A stretch of 29,208 nt of DNA from Clostridium sp. CAG:433 (GTDB lineage Bacteria; Bacillota_I; Bacilli_A; RF39; UBA660): positions 1 to 29,208 of the forward strand of contig FR893543.1 in the NCBI GenBank assembly GCA_000433675.1, written 5' to 3'. The notes under the pieces were generated by a model. It did no database searches, had not been told where the DNA came from, and saw nothing but the letters and a program-made list of their open reading frames with translations. This document shows, piece after piece, positions 7,783 to 16,122 of this stretch (position 1 is its first letter; each line of letters starts with the position of its first letter). The translations under genes and the position numbers were made by a program.

Positions 7783-7813
7783 ATTATAACACAATATACC
7801 CTAGTTTTGTAAA
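7783..7813 (-). promoter_or_regulatory. Candidate promoter of the 220-residue tail-anchored gene
   Basis: On the minus strand TTTACA (7808-7813) and TATAAT (7783-7788) lie 19 bases apart, upstream of the gene. The spacing is 2 bases longer than ideal. Confidence 0.45.
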
Positions 7814-7824
7814 GGTTTTTTTAA

Positions 7825-8772
7825 TTATTTTAAACCATTTTCGCACCTATTTCCCCATGAATCGATTAATTTTTCCTCTTTATATATTCTAACTACCTCG
7901 CAATTGTTAGCGCATTTAGAACATTCTTTTATTTTTGCCTCAAATTTTATATTATCCATATTAAACGAAAAATTATCTATTTTTTCTTTTTTCTTACTTA
8001 AAATGGCAATACCAAATGCACCCATTAAGTGACCAATATCATCTACAATAATATCCATTTTTAATTCATCTTTAAATGCTTTTAAAACACCTACATTTTT
8101 ACTAACACCACCTTGAAATACAACTTTAGGATATATCTTTTTTCCTTTTGCCACATTACCTAAATAATTATTAACAACTGCTTTGCATAGTCCTGAAACT
8201 ATATCTTCTGTCCTATAACCTATTTGTGCTTTATGAACAAGATCAGATTCTGCAAATACTGTACATCTTGATGCTATTTTTACTGGATTATTTGATGTAA
8301 GTGCTATTTTGCCAAAATCATTTATGTTAATACCTAGTCTTTTTGCTTGACTAGATAAAAATGAACCTGTTCCTGCGGCACATAAAGTATTCATTGCATA
8401 ATCAGTTATTACACCATTATTAATAAGTATTATTTTTGAATCTTGACCACCTATTTCAAGAATAGTTCTTACATCAGGATGAATTGTAATTGTTCCAACT
8501 GCGTGTGCCGTTATTTCATTTTTTATAATATTTGCTCCAAGCATTTCACCAATAAGTCTTCTTGCACTACCAGTTGTACCTACACCAACAATTTTATATT
8601 TATTATAATTAAATTTAGTTGATAATCTTCTAACAAGTTCTTTGGATGCTTTTATTGGATTTGCATCTGTCATTATATATTCATATGCAAGTATATTATT
8701 TTGTTCATCTATAATTACTCCTTTAGTTGATATTGAACCTATATCTATACCTAAATAAGCATTATTTTTCAT
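7825..8772 (-). CDS. BadF/BadG/BcrA/BcrD-type ATPase, acyl-CoA dehydratase activase
   Basis: The protein has 315 residues. Activases of this family (HgdC, FldI) are ATP-driven dimers with one bridging [4Fe-4S] cluster. They inject a single low-potential electron into a 2-hydroxyacyl-CoA dehydratase. The ASKHA phosphate loops are GIDIGSISTKGV (residues 8-19) and EIGGQDSK. The two cluster cysteines are in TLCAAGTGSFL and SRCTVFAESD, both present. A C-terminal tail carries four more cysteines (ECSKCANNCEVV and NRCENG), unusual for the short HgdC type. The start overlaps the next upstream gene by 11 bases. No complete HgdA/HgdB-like dehydratase is visible, so the substrate is unknown. Confidence 0.88.
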   Translation of the reverse strand: MKNNAYLGIDIGSISTKGVIIDEQNNILAYEYIMTDANPIKASKELVRRLSTKFNYNKYKIVGVGTTGSARRLIGEMLGANIIKNEITAHAVGTITIHPDVRTILEIGGQDSKIILINNGVITDYAMNTLCAAGTGSFLSSQAKRLGININDFGKIALTSNNPVKIASRCTVFAESDLVHKAQIGYRTEDIVSGLCKAVVNNYLGNVAKGKKIYPKVVFQGGVSKNVGVLKAFKDELKMDIIVDDIGHLMGAFGIAILSKKKEKIDNFSFNMDNIKFEAKIKECSKCANNCEVVRIYKEEKLIDSWGNRCENGLK

Positions 8773-9835
8773 TATTCCTCCTCATTATAAGCATGTCATT
8801 AAATGCTTCTAATCTTGTTTTTATTCCAAGTTCACTAGTATTTGTATCGAATGTTAAAAACATAAGTGGTATTTTTTCATTTGTACATAATTTTTCAAGT
8901 ACTTTCATCGCACCAATTTCTGGAGTACAACCAAATGGTTTAATATGTATAATTCCATCATATCCTTTATCAATTAATATTTTTGCTCTTGATATATTTT
9001 CCATTGCATCTGAACCCATTGAATATTTACAGTATTTTCTAGCTTTCCATAAATAATACTTTTCTTTAAATCTTTTTGTAACAAGTAAAAATGTAACATT
9101 AGTATATCTTGTTACTTCTATATTCATAGTAGATAATTCTTTTTCAATGAAGTAATTTGCATTTTCTTCCATTGATGTATATAGTTCTCCTATAATTCCT
9201 ACCTTTATACAATTTTTAGGTTTATCTAATTTTATATTTTTAAATTTTCTTTTATATTTGTAATAATTTTTTATTAAAGTAAAGATGTTATTTGATTTAT
9301 AAAATGAATTTAACATTCCTTTTTTTATTCTTTCAAAACTACCTTTTTTTATTTCAAAACCAATATTTTTTCTTATATACATATCAATTTTATCCATATA
9401 ATTTATCATTAAAAATGTTAGTGCTAGATAATATAAATATTTTATTTTTTTTAGATTTGGATTAATTTTTCTAAGCATATTATACATACTACCAATGCCA
9501 TTAACATCATTATCTGATAACGAATAAAATTCAAATTTATAACCTAAATCTTCAAGTATTTTCTTTTGTAGTTCAAAATAATAACCAAATCTACATCCAC
9601 CACCTGCTTGAATTAAAATATTTGCGCCATTATCTAACGATTCTATATAATTACCTAAAGTATATTTAAAAGGCATACAAACATAATCTGGACTATATTT
9701 TGAACCTAATTCTATTGTTTTTTTAGTAATAGATGGAGATGGAATTACTTTTGCATCTGTTAATTTTTCTATTAGATATTTAATTGGAACATCATAATTT
9801 GAAAGATGAGGAAAACTAATTATTTTATTATTCAT
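8762..9835 (-). CDS. 2-hydroxyacyl-CoA dehydratase-like (HGD-D family) protein
   Basis: The 357-residue product resembles the dehydratase/activase-partner half found as a domain of the large fused activase proteins. Cysteines at typical positions are in DYVCMPFKYTLGNYIE, QAGGGCRFGYY and HIKPFGCTPEIGA, where iron-sulfur ligands are expected. The C-terminus DTNTSELGIKTRLEAF is a family signature. It overlaps both neighbours (11 and 8 bases) in a tight three-gene cassette. Many Bacillota carry these modules as one protein of over 1000 residues. Here they are separate genes. The actual reaction is not predictable. Confidence 0.8.
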   Translation of the reverse strand: MNNKIISFPHLSNYDVPIKYLIEKLTDAKVIPSPSITKKTIELGSKYSPDYVCMPFKYTLGNYIESLDNGANILIQAGGGCRFGYYFELQKKILEDLGYKFEFYSLSDNDVNGIGSMYNMLRKINPNLKKIKYLYYLALTFLMINYMDKIDMYIRKNIGFEIKKGSFERIKKGMLNSFYKSNNIFTLIKNYYKYKRKFKNIKLDKPKNCIKVGIIGELYTSMEENANYFIEKELSTMNIEVTRYTNVTFLLVTKRFKEKYYLWKARKYCKYSMGSDAMENISRAKILIDKGYDGIIHIKPFGCTPEIGAMKVLEKLCTNEKIPLMFLTFDTNTSELGIKTRLEAFNDMLIMRRNNEK

Positions 9836-10739
9836 ATTTTTCCCCCTTAATTATATCTACAAAACTTTCTATTCTTGTATTTGTACCTTCATTATTAATT
9901 GGTCCATCTGCTAAAATTATAAGAGATGGAATATTTATGTTTCTTGTAACCATTTCATTTACTAAGGAATCTGGTCCACAAGGAAATGACGAAAGAAGAA
10001 TTATTCCATTTACTTGTGATTCATATTCTATAACTGAATTTAAAAGTTCTTGATTATTAAGCCATCTTAATGTTTTTGTTATTTTTTTGTATAAATCCTT
10101 ATCATTATCTGGATTACCTACACATGCGTATATAACTTCACAATCTAAATCATTAAGTATTTTTGTCATTTCTTTTCCTATTAAATTATCAAAAGTATTA
10201 TAGTAATGCGATATAAGTAATATTTTAGTTTTATTTCTTTCTAATTTTTTATTTTGAACTAAATAATTTATTTTATTTTGTTTATATTCTTCTTTTTTTG
10301 CTTTATGGTATGCTGATTCTATAAAATTTTTCCCAAATCCTAATTTTTCACCCATTTTGATAAATGCTGATTCTTCAGTTTTTCTTTTTCTTTCATCAAC
10401 ATTATAATTTAAAATATTTACATCAAATGTATTATTTATAATATCGTATAGCGCAATAAAATTTGTACATGATTCTGAATTTATTTTTTCACATACAATT
10501 CTTGGCACTAAAACATAATCTACTTTATCTTTTAAATAAAAGACATGTCCAATATATATTTTTAGTGATAAACACATTTCACTTGCTGAATATTTTTTAC
10601 CATTTTCAAGTATTTCAAAATTTGTTTCTGGACTTACTATTATGTCACAACCTAGTTCTTTAAAAAATTCTTTCCATAATATATTATATTTGTAATAATA
10701 AAGTCCTCTTGGAATACCAATTTTTATTTTATTATCCAT
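9828..10739 (-). CDS. DUF2229 acyl-CoA dehydratase activase-related protein
   Basis: At 303 residues this is the first gene of the cassette. The opening KIGIPRGLYYYKYNILWKEF is the DUF2229 signature, followed by SASEMCLSLKIYIGHV and VPRIVCEKINSESC with clustered cysteines, then SSFPCGPDSL and DGPINNEGTNTRIESF. DUF2229 usually lies C-terminal to one or two activase domains in large fused proteins. Here it is free-standing. The ribosome site GAAAGGG precedes the ATG. Operon structure and shared cysteine-rich character suggest an oxygen-sensitive enzyme complex with the two genes downstream. Confidence 0.84.
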   Translation of the reverse strand: MDNKIKIGIPRGLYYYKYNILWKEFFKELGCDIIVSPETNFEILENGKKYSASEMCLSLKIYIGHVFYLKDKVDYVLVPRIVCEKINSESCTNFIALYDIINNTFDVNILNYNVDERKRKTEESAFIKMGEKLGFGKNFIESAYHKAKKEEYKQNKINYLVQNKKLERNKTKILLISHYYNTFDNLIGKEMTKILNDLDCEVIYACVGNPDNDKDLYKKITKTLRWLNNQELLNSVIEYESQVNGIILLSSFPCGPDSLVNEMVTRNINIPSLIILADGPINNEGTNTRIESFVDIIKGEKYE

Positions 10740-10779
10740 ACATATACCCTTTCAATAAAATATATTCGAATAATAAAAA

Positions 10780-10798
10780 AAAAGACTAATAGTCTTTT
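10780..10798 (-). terminator. Intrinsic terminator of the thiol-redox operon
   Basis: Stem AAAAGACT / AGTCTTTT with a 3-base loop, followed on the minus strand by about nine T in total. The stop codon of the membrane protein overlaps it. Confidence 0.78.
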
Positions 10799-12071
10799 AA
10801 AAATTAAACATTAATAACTCTGGTTTTATAATTAATAATAAACCAATTATAAGCATAATTATTCCACCAATTAAATGTGAATATTTTGTATATTTAGTTG
10901 ATAAACCAGTTACTTTAAGTGTTACCATTGATATAACAAATATAACTATATCATCTATTAAGAAGAAGAATATGTATATAAACATGTATATCATATAACT
11001 AAATGTACTTAAATTATTCATCGCAAGTATTTGTGTAAATAAAAGTGGAATACCTATTGAACACATAAGTTCAATAATATTAACTGATGCTGCTAAAACC
11101 ATAATTCCAAGAAGTGCAATTATAAATTTCTTTTCACGAGTTATAGAAATTATTTTTTCCATTATTTTCTTTCTATCTTTTTTATCTACTACATCGCAGC
11201 CTTCATCTTTTTTCTTTAATGAATCAATATATTTATATACATTAATTAATCCAACAACAAGCGCAATTACTGCGATTAATAATCTTATAAATGCAATTTT
11301 ACTTATAAATGTTGCTAAATTAAGCCAAGCAAGCATAAACATTAGATATACAATTCCTGATGTTAAAATAAATGTTAAACCAAGTATCCACATCTTTTTT
11401 CTATCTTTCATATTAAATAACATTGTAATTAAGAAAATTAATATCCACATTGCACATGGATTAAATCCATCAACGAAACCTAGTACTACAGCAAGTATTG
11501 GAAGTGATACTTTTTTAGCATTTATTTTTCCAAGTACTGGAACTGTAACATTTTCATCTGTTTGATCAGAATCTTTAGTATCATCTGCTTTTTCTATTTT
11601 ATTTTCTTTTTTATCTTCTGCTTTACTTTCATCTTTTGTTGTATCTTCTTTTACTTCATTTTTTTTAACTTTTCCTGTTATTTCACCAGCATAATCTCTA
11701 TAATCATTATTTAAATAATAGTTAATCGTATCTTTTATTTGTTCATCTGTTACTCCATCTGCGTATCCTACTATTGTTTTTTTACCAATTACAGTAAATG
11801 GTACACCATTTTTATTTGTTGTTCCCATTTCTTTTTGAACTTTTGATAATAGTTCTTGATTATTTGAATCATACCAAACTTCATATTTATATAATTTAAC
11901 ATCTGTTCTATCTTTTAAATAATCACTTAAAAATTCTTCTTCTGCGGCACAATGAGGGCATCCATTTCCATAGAATAAATGAATATTTATTACCTTTTCA
12001 TCTGCTTTCGCACTTACTGGCAATAATAAGAAGACTGCAAATACGATTAAAAACTTTAATATTTTTTTCAT
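10797..12071 (-). CDS. Thioredoxin-fold domain fused to a CcdA/DsbD-like thiol transporter
   Basis: The protein has 424 residues. A signal peptide (KKILKFLIVFAVFLLLPVSA) leads into a thioredoxin-like domain at about 25-120 with the redox pair CPHC (FYGNGCPHCAAEE) and a cis-Pro loop (GVPFTVIG). A Lys/Asp/Glu-rich linker (about 130-175) follows, then six hydrophobic segments. The first carries FNPCAMWIL and the fourth IELMCSIGIPLL, matching the cysteine pair that DsbD/CcdA proteins use to move electrons across the membrane. The likely role is receiving electrons from cytoplasmic thioredoxin and reducing extracytoplasmic disulfides. It starts at the ATGA overlap with a small thioredoxin, its probable partner. 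Confidence 0.85.
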   Translation of the reverse strand: MKKILKFLIVFAVFLLLPVSAKADEKVINIHLFYGNGCPHCAAEEEFLSDYLKDRTDVKLYKYEVWYDSNNQELLSKVQKEMGTTNKNGVPFTVIGKKTIVGYADGVTDEQIKDTINYYLNNDYRDYAGEITGKVKKNEVKEDTTKDESKAEDKKENKIEKADDTKDSDQTDENVTVPVLGKINAKKVSLPILAVVLGFVDGFNPCAMWILIFLITMLFNMKDRKKMWILGLTFILTSGIVYLMFMLAWLNLATFISKIAFIRLLIAVIALVVGLINVYKYIDSLKKKDEGCDVVDKKDRKKIMEKIISITREKKFIIALLGIMVLAASVNIIELMCSIGIPLLFTQILAMNNLSTFSYMIYMFIYIFFFLIDDIVIFVISMVTLKVTGLSTKYTKYSHLIGGIIMLIIGLLLIIKPELLMFNF

Positions 12072-12325
12072 TTTACATCACCTACTGCTTTCATTATTTC
12101 TTCATAATTTTTTTCGCCTATTAGTCTGAATAATTCTTTATCTTGATCCATAAAAATAAGTACTGGAAGTGTGGTTCCTACATTATATTTTTTTACTTCA
12201 TCTTCATCAAAATCATAATCTAAATTTTCTACTTCAATATTTTGTTCTTCTTTAATTTTATCAATTGCTTTATTTGTAATAAGACATGCTGGACACCATA
12301 AAGCACTTATTTTTATAATCTTCAT
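12068..12325 (-). CDS. Small thioredoxin
   Basis: At 85 residues this is shorter than typical thioredoxin (about 105), with the first helix and strand reduced. The active site is WCPAC (residues 10-14) in place of the usual WCGPC, a change that alters redox potential in related proteins. The cis-proline is in GTTLPVLIF. There is no signal peptide, so it is cytoplasmic. Its TGA stop overlaps the ATG of the CcdA/DsbD-like gene as ATGA, strongly implying coupled translation. It is the probable electron donor or acceptor for that transporter. Confidence 0.87.
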   Translation of the reverse strand: MKIIKISALWCPACLITNKAIDKIKEEQNIEVENLDYDFDEDEVKKYNVGTTLPVLIFMDQDKELFRLIGEKNYEEIMKAVGDVK

Positions 12326-12373
12326 TCTATCACCAAGTACATTGTACCATACTTTATATTAAAATTAAAGATT

Positions 12374-13564
12374 TTAATTTGGAATTTTTAATTGTTGACC
12401 TACACTTAATAAATTGCTTGTTAAATTATTTAAAACTTTTATTTTTTCAACTGTAGTATTATACCTATTTGCAATAGTCCATAAACTATCTCCTTTTTTT
12501 ACAGTGTATATGTTTTCAGTACTTGTTTTTCCTTGTGGAATCTTTAGTACCTGACCTATACTTAATAAATTACTTGTTAAATTATTATAACTTTTTAATT
12601 CTTCTGTAGTTATACCATATTTGTTTGCGATTACCCAAAGACTATCCCCTTTTTGCACAGTATAAGTAGTTTCTCCATTACTAGATGAATCTTTTATTTT
12701 TAAAACTTGACCTATACTTAATAAATTATTTGTTAGATTATTTAAGTTTTTTAATTCTGATACAGTCATATTAAATTTGTTTGCTATACTCCAAAGACTA
12801 TCTCCTTTTTGAACAATATATGTATCACTTACTTCTGGACTTACACTTATACTCGGAATTACAAGTTTTTGTCCAACACTTAATGTGTTTGTTTTTAAGT
12901 TATTTGCGCTTTTTAACTTTTCCACAGTAGTGTTATATTTATTTGCTATTTTCCATAAACTATCTCCCTTTTTTACTGTGTATATTTCTTGTGATTCTCC
13001 TTCTTTGTAATATGGAACATTCGTATAATTTGCAAGTGATTTAACTACTGCTTCAGCATAATCTTCCCATTCATTTTTAATATTTGTAGCTTCATTTATA
13101 TTATTTATATTTCCATAGTTTACAATAATTGTTTCAATTAAACCTGTATCTTTTTGAATATTATAATAGTCTTTACTTGTATCATTTTCACTTCTTCTTT
13201 GATAGTACTTACTTACTGTTAAACCCGCATCATCTAAATTTTCTGCAAGTGCTGAAGCAAGATTACTATTATTTCTAAGCGCATATATTATTTCTGCTCC
13301 GCTTCCGATATTTCCAAGCATATTTGATAGCGCAACTACTTTAGAATTATTACCATATGCATTTAATATTTTATTTGCTCTATCATCTTCACTTATATAT
13401 TCATCTGTTGTTCTAATTATTTTTACATCAGCACCTAAACTTTTTAATCTGTTAAATATATACTCACTTATAAGAAGGTTATAGTCTTTTTCAACTATTC
13501 CGTTACCTGTTACTCCACTTTCTCTTCCACCTTTTGATGGATCAATTACTATCATAGTCTTCAC
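12374..13564 (-). CDS. Amidase_3-fold protein without zinc histidines, plus four LysM repeats
   Basis: The protein has 396 residues. Residues 1-180 follow the N-acetylmuramoyl-L-alanine amidase (Amidase_3) fold: IVIDPSKGG, then GIVEKDYNL (the Glu ligand), and LIETIIVNYGN (the catalytic Glu region). The two zinc histidines are gone: the usual DPGHGG reads DPSKGG, and the usual SIHAN reads ALSNM. It is probably catalytically inactive. Four LysM repeats follow, near 193-236, 247-291, 299-342 and 351-395, each with GDSLW..IAN and LS.GQ.L.IP. There is no signal peptide, as in spore-coat LysM proteins such as SafA, so a mother-cell coat or cortex role is possible. That location is inference. Confidence 0.85.
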   Translation of the reverse strand: MKTMIVIDPSKGGRESGVTGNGIVEKDYNLLISEYIFNRLKSLGADVKIIRTTDEYISEDDRANKILNAYGNNSKVVALSNMLGNIGSGAEIIYALRNNSNLASALAENLDDAGLTVSKYYQRRSENDTSKDYYNIQKDTGLIETIIVNYGNINNINEATNIKNEWEDYAEAVVKSLANYTNVPYYKEGESQEIYTVKKGDSLWKIANKYNTTVEKLKSANNLKTNTLSVGQKLVIPSISVSPEVSDTYIVQKGDSLWSIANKFNMTVSELKNLNNLTNNLLSIGQVLKIKDSSSNGETTYTVQKGDSLWVIANKYGITTEELKSYNNLTSNLLSIGQVLKIPQGKTSTENIYTVKKGDSLWTIANRYNTTVEKIKVLNNLTSNLLSVGQQLKIPN

Positions 13565-13601
13565 CCTAGTAAATCATATGATATTTTTTTCCAAAATAAA
13601 A

Positions 13602-13619
13602 CTCCAATATAAATTGAAG
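13602..13619 (-). terminator. Intrinsic terminator after the small membrane protein gene
   Basis: On the minus strand, stem CTTCAAT / ATTGGAG (one T-G wobble) with a 4-base loop, followed by TTTTATTTT. It lies just past the stop codon at 13622. Confidence 0.6.
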
Positions 13620-13621
13620 GT

Positions 13622-13963
13622 TTATTTTTTTCTTATATTTAATTGTATTAAAGTTCCTACTATATACATTATTATATAAAGTACAGAATATATTACTGTA
13701 TCATTATTGTAATAAAAAAATGCTGATGGAACATATATAAACGCTACTAAAAATGAATAGTACCACTTAAATCCACATTTTTTAGTAATAATCATTCCTG
13801 CGATTAATGCATATATATTATTTACTAAAAGTACACATATTTTTGCATAAATGTTTGCGCCTGACTGGTTAAATCCATACGCAAAAAATGGAATAAAATA
13901 ATATACTAAAAGGCCATAACCTAAAACTTTTAATACTTCTATTACTTTTTCTTTTCTACTCAC
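13622..13963 (-). CDS. Small four-helix membrane protein of unknown function
   Basis: The protein has 113 residues and begins at GTG (13961-13963) after GGAG. It has about four hydrophobic segments: YGLLVYYFIPFFAYGF, ICVLLVNNIYALIAGMII, YYSFLVAFIYVPSAFFY and VIYSVLYIIMYIVGTLI. It ends RKK, so the tail is likely cytoplasmic. No family is recognised. It overlaps the end of the AI-2E permease gene by 8 bases and is probably translated together with it. Confidence 0.7.
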   Translation of the reverse strand: MSRKEKVIEVLKVLGYGLLVYYFIPFFAYGFNQSGANIYAKICVLLVNNIYALIAGMIITKKCGFKWYYSFLVAFIYVPSAFFYYNNDTVIYSVLYIIMYIVGTLIQLNIRKK

Positions 13964-15137
13964 TTGTTTTTTTCTCCACTTCTTCTTCTATTTCTTCGTT
14001 TAATTTAATTAATTCATATTTATCGTTAAAATACATAAATATTGTTTTAATAATCGCAACACATGGAGCCGCAATTATCATACCAATAATTCCAAAGAAT
14101 TTTCCAAATACAAGTAGAGCAATAATAACTGTTACTGGATGTAACTTTAACCCTTTACTTTGTATAAGTGGTGTGAATATTACATTATCAAGCATTTGTG
14201 ATACTAAAATACTTATTATTACAAATATACCAGTTGGTACTCCTTGTGTGAAACCTACTATAGCGGCTGGAATACCACCAATCCATGGTCCAACATATGG
14301 AATAGCGTTTGTAACACCACAGAAGAATGCAAAAAGTATTGATGCTTTTAATCCTGCAAGTGAAAAACCTATTGAGTTTTCTATAAAGATTAAAGTCATT
14401 GTTATTAATATTCCTTGAATGTAATTAAATAAAGTTTTATTAGCAATATTCATTAAGTTACCAGCATCTTCTCTTGCTTTTACTGGTAATATACTTAAGA
14501 ATACTTTACTAACATTATCAAAATCAAAAAGCATATAAAGTCCAATAAATAGTCCAATTACAAATGTTCCAAGACCTGATACAAATGCAGTTGCAATTGT
14601 AATTACTTTTGATGGTAATCCAACAGTTATTTGTTTTCCTAAATCAACAATTGTACTAAATAAACTTGCTTTTATATCCGCTGCATTACTATCAAGTACT
14701 GGTTCAAATATTTCAAATATTTTGTCTATAAATGAACTTAATTTTGTTGTTAAACTTGGAACCATGCCTATAAAATCATTTATTTGTTTTGTTAAAGTTG
14801 GAACGCTAAATACACATAACACTGTAAGTAATGCAATGAATGCTGTATAAACTATAATTGTTGCGGCTACTCTATTCATTTTATGCTTTGTTAAGAACGT
14901 TACAATTGGATTAAATAACCAAGCAATTATTATACCTATAAATAATGGAGATAATGTATTTAAAAGTACTCCAATAAATTTAAATATTTTCCATTCTTTA
15001 AATATATATGTTACAAGCATAACTGCTGCTACAATAAGTGCTACAAACATTATTTTAAGCATCTTATTAAGTAAAACAACACCTTCATTTACTTTTTCTA
15101 TATCTAAAGTATCTTTTTTGTTATTTTTTCTAAGCAT
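13956..15137 (-). CDS. AI-2E family transporter (UPF0118)
   Basis: At 393 residues this is the family's normal size. It is a polytopic membrane protein with about 7-8 segments. Family marks are the paired N-terminal helices ending LFIGIIIAWLFNPIV, GLFIGLYMLFDFD, and the C-terminal block FFCGVTNAIPYVGPWIGGIPA, DNVIFTPLIQSKGLKLHPV and FFGIIGMIIAAPCVAI. Members export autoinducer-2 or act as sodium/proton antiporters. The substrate cannot be read here. The C-terminal tail is strongly charged (EEIEEEVEKK). The ATG follows AAAGGATG. The small membrane protein gene follows with an overlap. Confidence 0.93.
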   Translation of the reverse strand: MLRKNNKKDTLDIEKVNEGVVLLNKMLKIMFVALIVAAVMLVTYIFKEWKIFKFIGVLLNTLSPLFIGIIIAWLFNPIVTFLTKHKMNRVAATIIVYTAFIALLTVLCVFSVPTLTKQINDFIGMVPSLTTKLSSFIDKIFEIFEPVLDSNAADIKASLFSTIVDLGKQITVGLPSKVITIATAFVSGLGTFVIGLFIGLYMLFDFDNVSKVFLSILPVKAREDAGNLMNIANKTLFNYIQGILITMTLIFIENSIGFSLAGLKASILFAFFCGVTNAIPYVGPWIGGIPAAIVGFTQGVPTGIFVIISILVSQMLDNVIFTPLIQSKGLKLHPVTVIIALLVFGKFFGIIGMIIAAPCVAIIKTIFMYFNDKYELIKLNEEIEEEVEKKTSE

Positions 15138-15177
15138 ATAAACACATCCTTTTGTTATTAGTATAACACATAATAGG

Positions 15178-15206
15178 AAAAACTTCCCATATTTAGGAAG
15201 TTTTTT
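15178..15206 (-). terminator. Intrinsic terminator after the PAP2 gene
   Basis: A 10-bp stem (AAAAACTTCC / GGAAGTTTTT) with an 8-base loop. Five T at the end of the minus-strand stem form the release tract. It lies just past the PAP2 stop codon at 15213. Confidence 0.75.
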
Positions 15207-15212
15207 ACAGTT

Positions 15213-15833
15213 TTAGACAGTTTTGGTTTTCTTCTTTATTTTATCCACAGTAAAAATATAAATAAACATATAGATAATTGATGTTAAATATCCACCAATT
15301 ATATCACTCGCATAATGTACTCCAAGATAAATTCTGCTTATCCCTACTAAAAGTATTATGGTAGATAATAAGAATATGTATATTACTTTTGTATATGTAT
15401 TAAATTTTGATTTTGCGATTAAATAAATTAAAAATCCATAAAAACTCATTGCGGCCATTGCGTGGCCACTTGGGAAACTAAATCCTGTTTGTTCTATTAA
15501 GTGGAGTACTATTGGTCTTTCTCTTTTTATTATTCTTTTAAATACCGAGTTTATAATCACACTATTTATAGAGTTTACAGAAATTAATATACCTGTTTTT
15601 ATATTTTTTATAAATATTAGGGATGCTAAACATAAAAGAACTATGCATTGTGTACATGCCATATTAGATATAAACTGGAAAAACCTTGTTTTTTCTTCTG
15701 TTATGTTTCCCGCAATTAAACTGTATACTGCATCATCAAATGGAATTATTTTTCCACTTTCTATAAGGTATACAAGACAAATAAGTAAAATTACTAAAAT
15801 GCTAAATACAATATATTTGATTTTACCTTTCAT
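15213..15833 (-). CDS. PAP2-family membrane phosphatase
   Basis: At 206 residues with about six membrane segments, this is a lipid-phosphate phosphatase of the PgpB/BcrC type. The three catalytic motifs are complete: KRIIKRERP (motif 1, KX6RP), FSFPSGHAMA (motif 2, PSGH) and SRIYLGVHYASD (motif 3, SRX5HX3D), all expected on the outer face. Likely substrates are undecaprenyl pyrophosphate or phosphatidylglycerol phosphate. The family alone does not decide which. The gene is a single unit between the tRNA pair and the AI-2E permease. Confidence 0.92.
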   Translation of the reverse strand: MKGKIKYIVFSILVILLICLVYLIESGKIIPFDDAVYSLIAGNITEEKTRFFQFISNMACTQCIVLLCLASLIFIKNIKTGILISVNSINSVIINSVFKRIIKRERPIVLHLIEQTGFSFPSGHAMAAMSFYGFLIYLIAKSKFNTYTKVIYIFLLSTIILLVGISRIYLGVHYASDIIGGYLTSIIYMFIYIFTVDKIKKKTKTV

Positions 15834-15858
15834 AAGTTTAACCTCTTTTCTATTAATA

Positions 15859-15885
15859 AAGTGCTTTTATATTTTAAAAGCACTT
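15859..15885 (-). terminator. Hairpin downstream of the tRNA pair, probable terminator
   Basis: A 10-bp stem AAGTGCTTTT / AAAAGCACTT with a 7-base loop sits 30 bases past the tRNA-Glu 3' end. The minus-strand T tract (TTTATTAAT) is weak, so termination may be inefficient. Confidence 0.55.
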
Positions 15886-15914
15886 CTTGTTATGTTAAAT
15901 CTATATACAAAATT

Positions 15915-15991
15915 TGGTGACCTGTATGGGATTCGAACCCATGAATGCTGCCGTGAGAGGGCAGTGTGTTAAGCCACTTCACCAACAGGCC
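15915..15991 (-). tRNA. tRNA-Glu (anticodon CTC)
   Basis: A full 77-base cloverleaf with encoded CCA. The acceptor stem GGCCTGT / ACAGGTC is paired with one G-T wobble. The anticodon loop CTCTCAC is flanked by CTGCC / GGCAG, giving anticodon CTC for codon GAG. The T arm has GGGTTCGAATCCC. The body closely follows bacillary tRNA-Glu. Only one base separates it from the tRNA-Gln upstream. Confidence 0.95.
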
Positions 15992-15992
15992 A

Positions 15993-16067
15993 TGGCTGCC
16001 CAAGTTAGATTCGAACTAACGCATAATAGATTCAGAGTCTACCGCCTTACCACTTGGCTATTGGGCA
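15993..16067 (-). tRNA. tRNA-Gln (anticodon CTG)
   Basis: A 75-base cloverleaf with encoded CCA. The acceptor stem is TGCCCAA / TTGGGCA and the discriminator base is G. The anticodon loop CTCTGAA between GTAGA and TCTAT gives anticodon CTG for codon CAG. The T arm carries GTTCGAATC. It is the first gene of a two-tRNA transcript. The accessory region begins directly upstream, so this end is a plausible historical integration point. Confidence 0.94.
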
Positions 16068-16091
16068 ATCCGATAATATTATAACAAAAAA

Positions 16092-16109
16092 GTCTAGATT
16101 TTTCTAGAC
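16092..16109 (-). terminator. Intrinsic terminator after the XhlA-like gene
   Basis: A perfect 7-bp stem (GTCTAGA / TCTAGAC) with a 4-base loop, followed by six T on the minus strand. It separates the XhlA-like gene from the tRNA pair. Confidence 0.8.
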
Positions 16110-16122
16110 CTTTTTATATATA

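Noticed and set aside
12361..12381. AT-only hairpin after the LysM gene as terminator
   Set aside because: The stem has only A-T pairs and no continuous T tract follows, so it is too weak to call.
12400..13010. Repeated DNA blocks suggesting CRISPR or tandem repeats
   Set aside because: The periodicity is about 150-165 bp and in frame. It is the four LysM domains of one protein.
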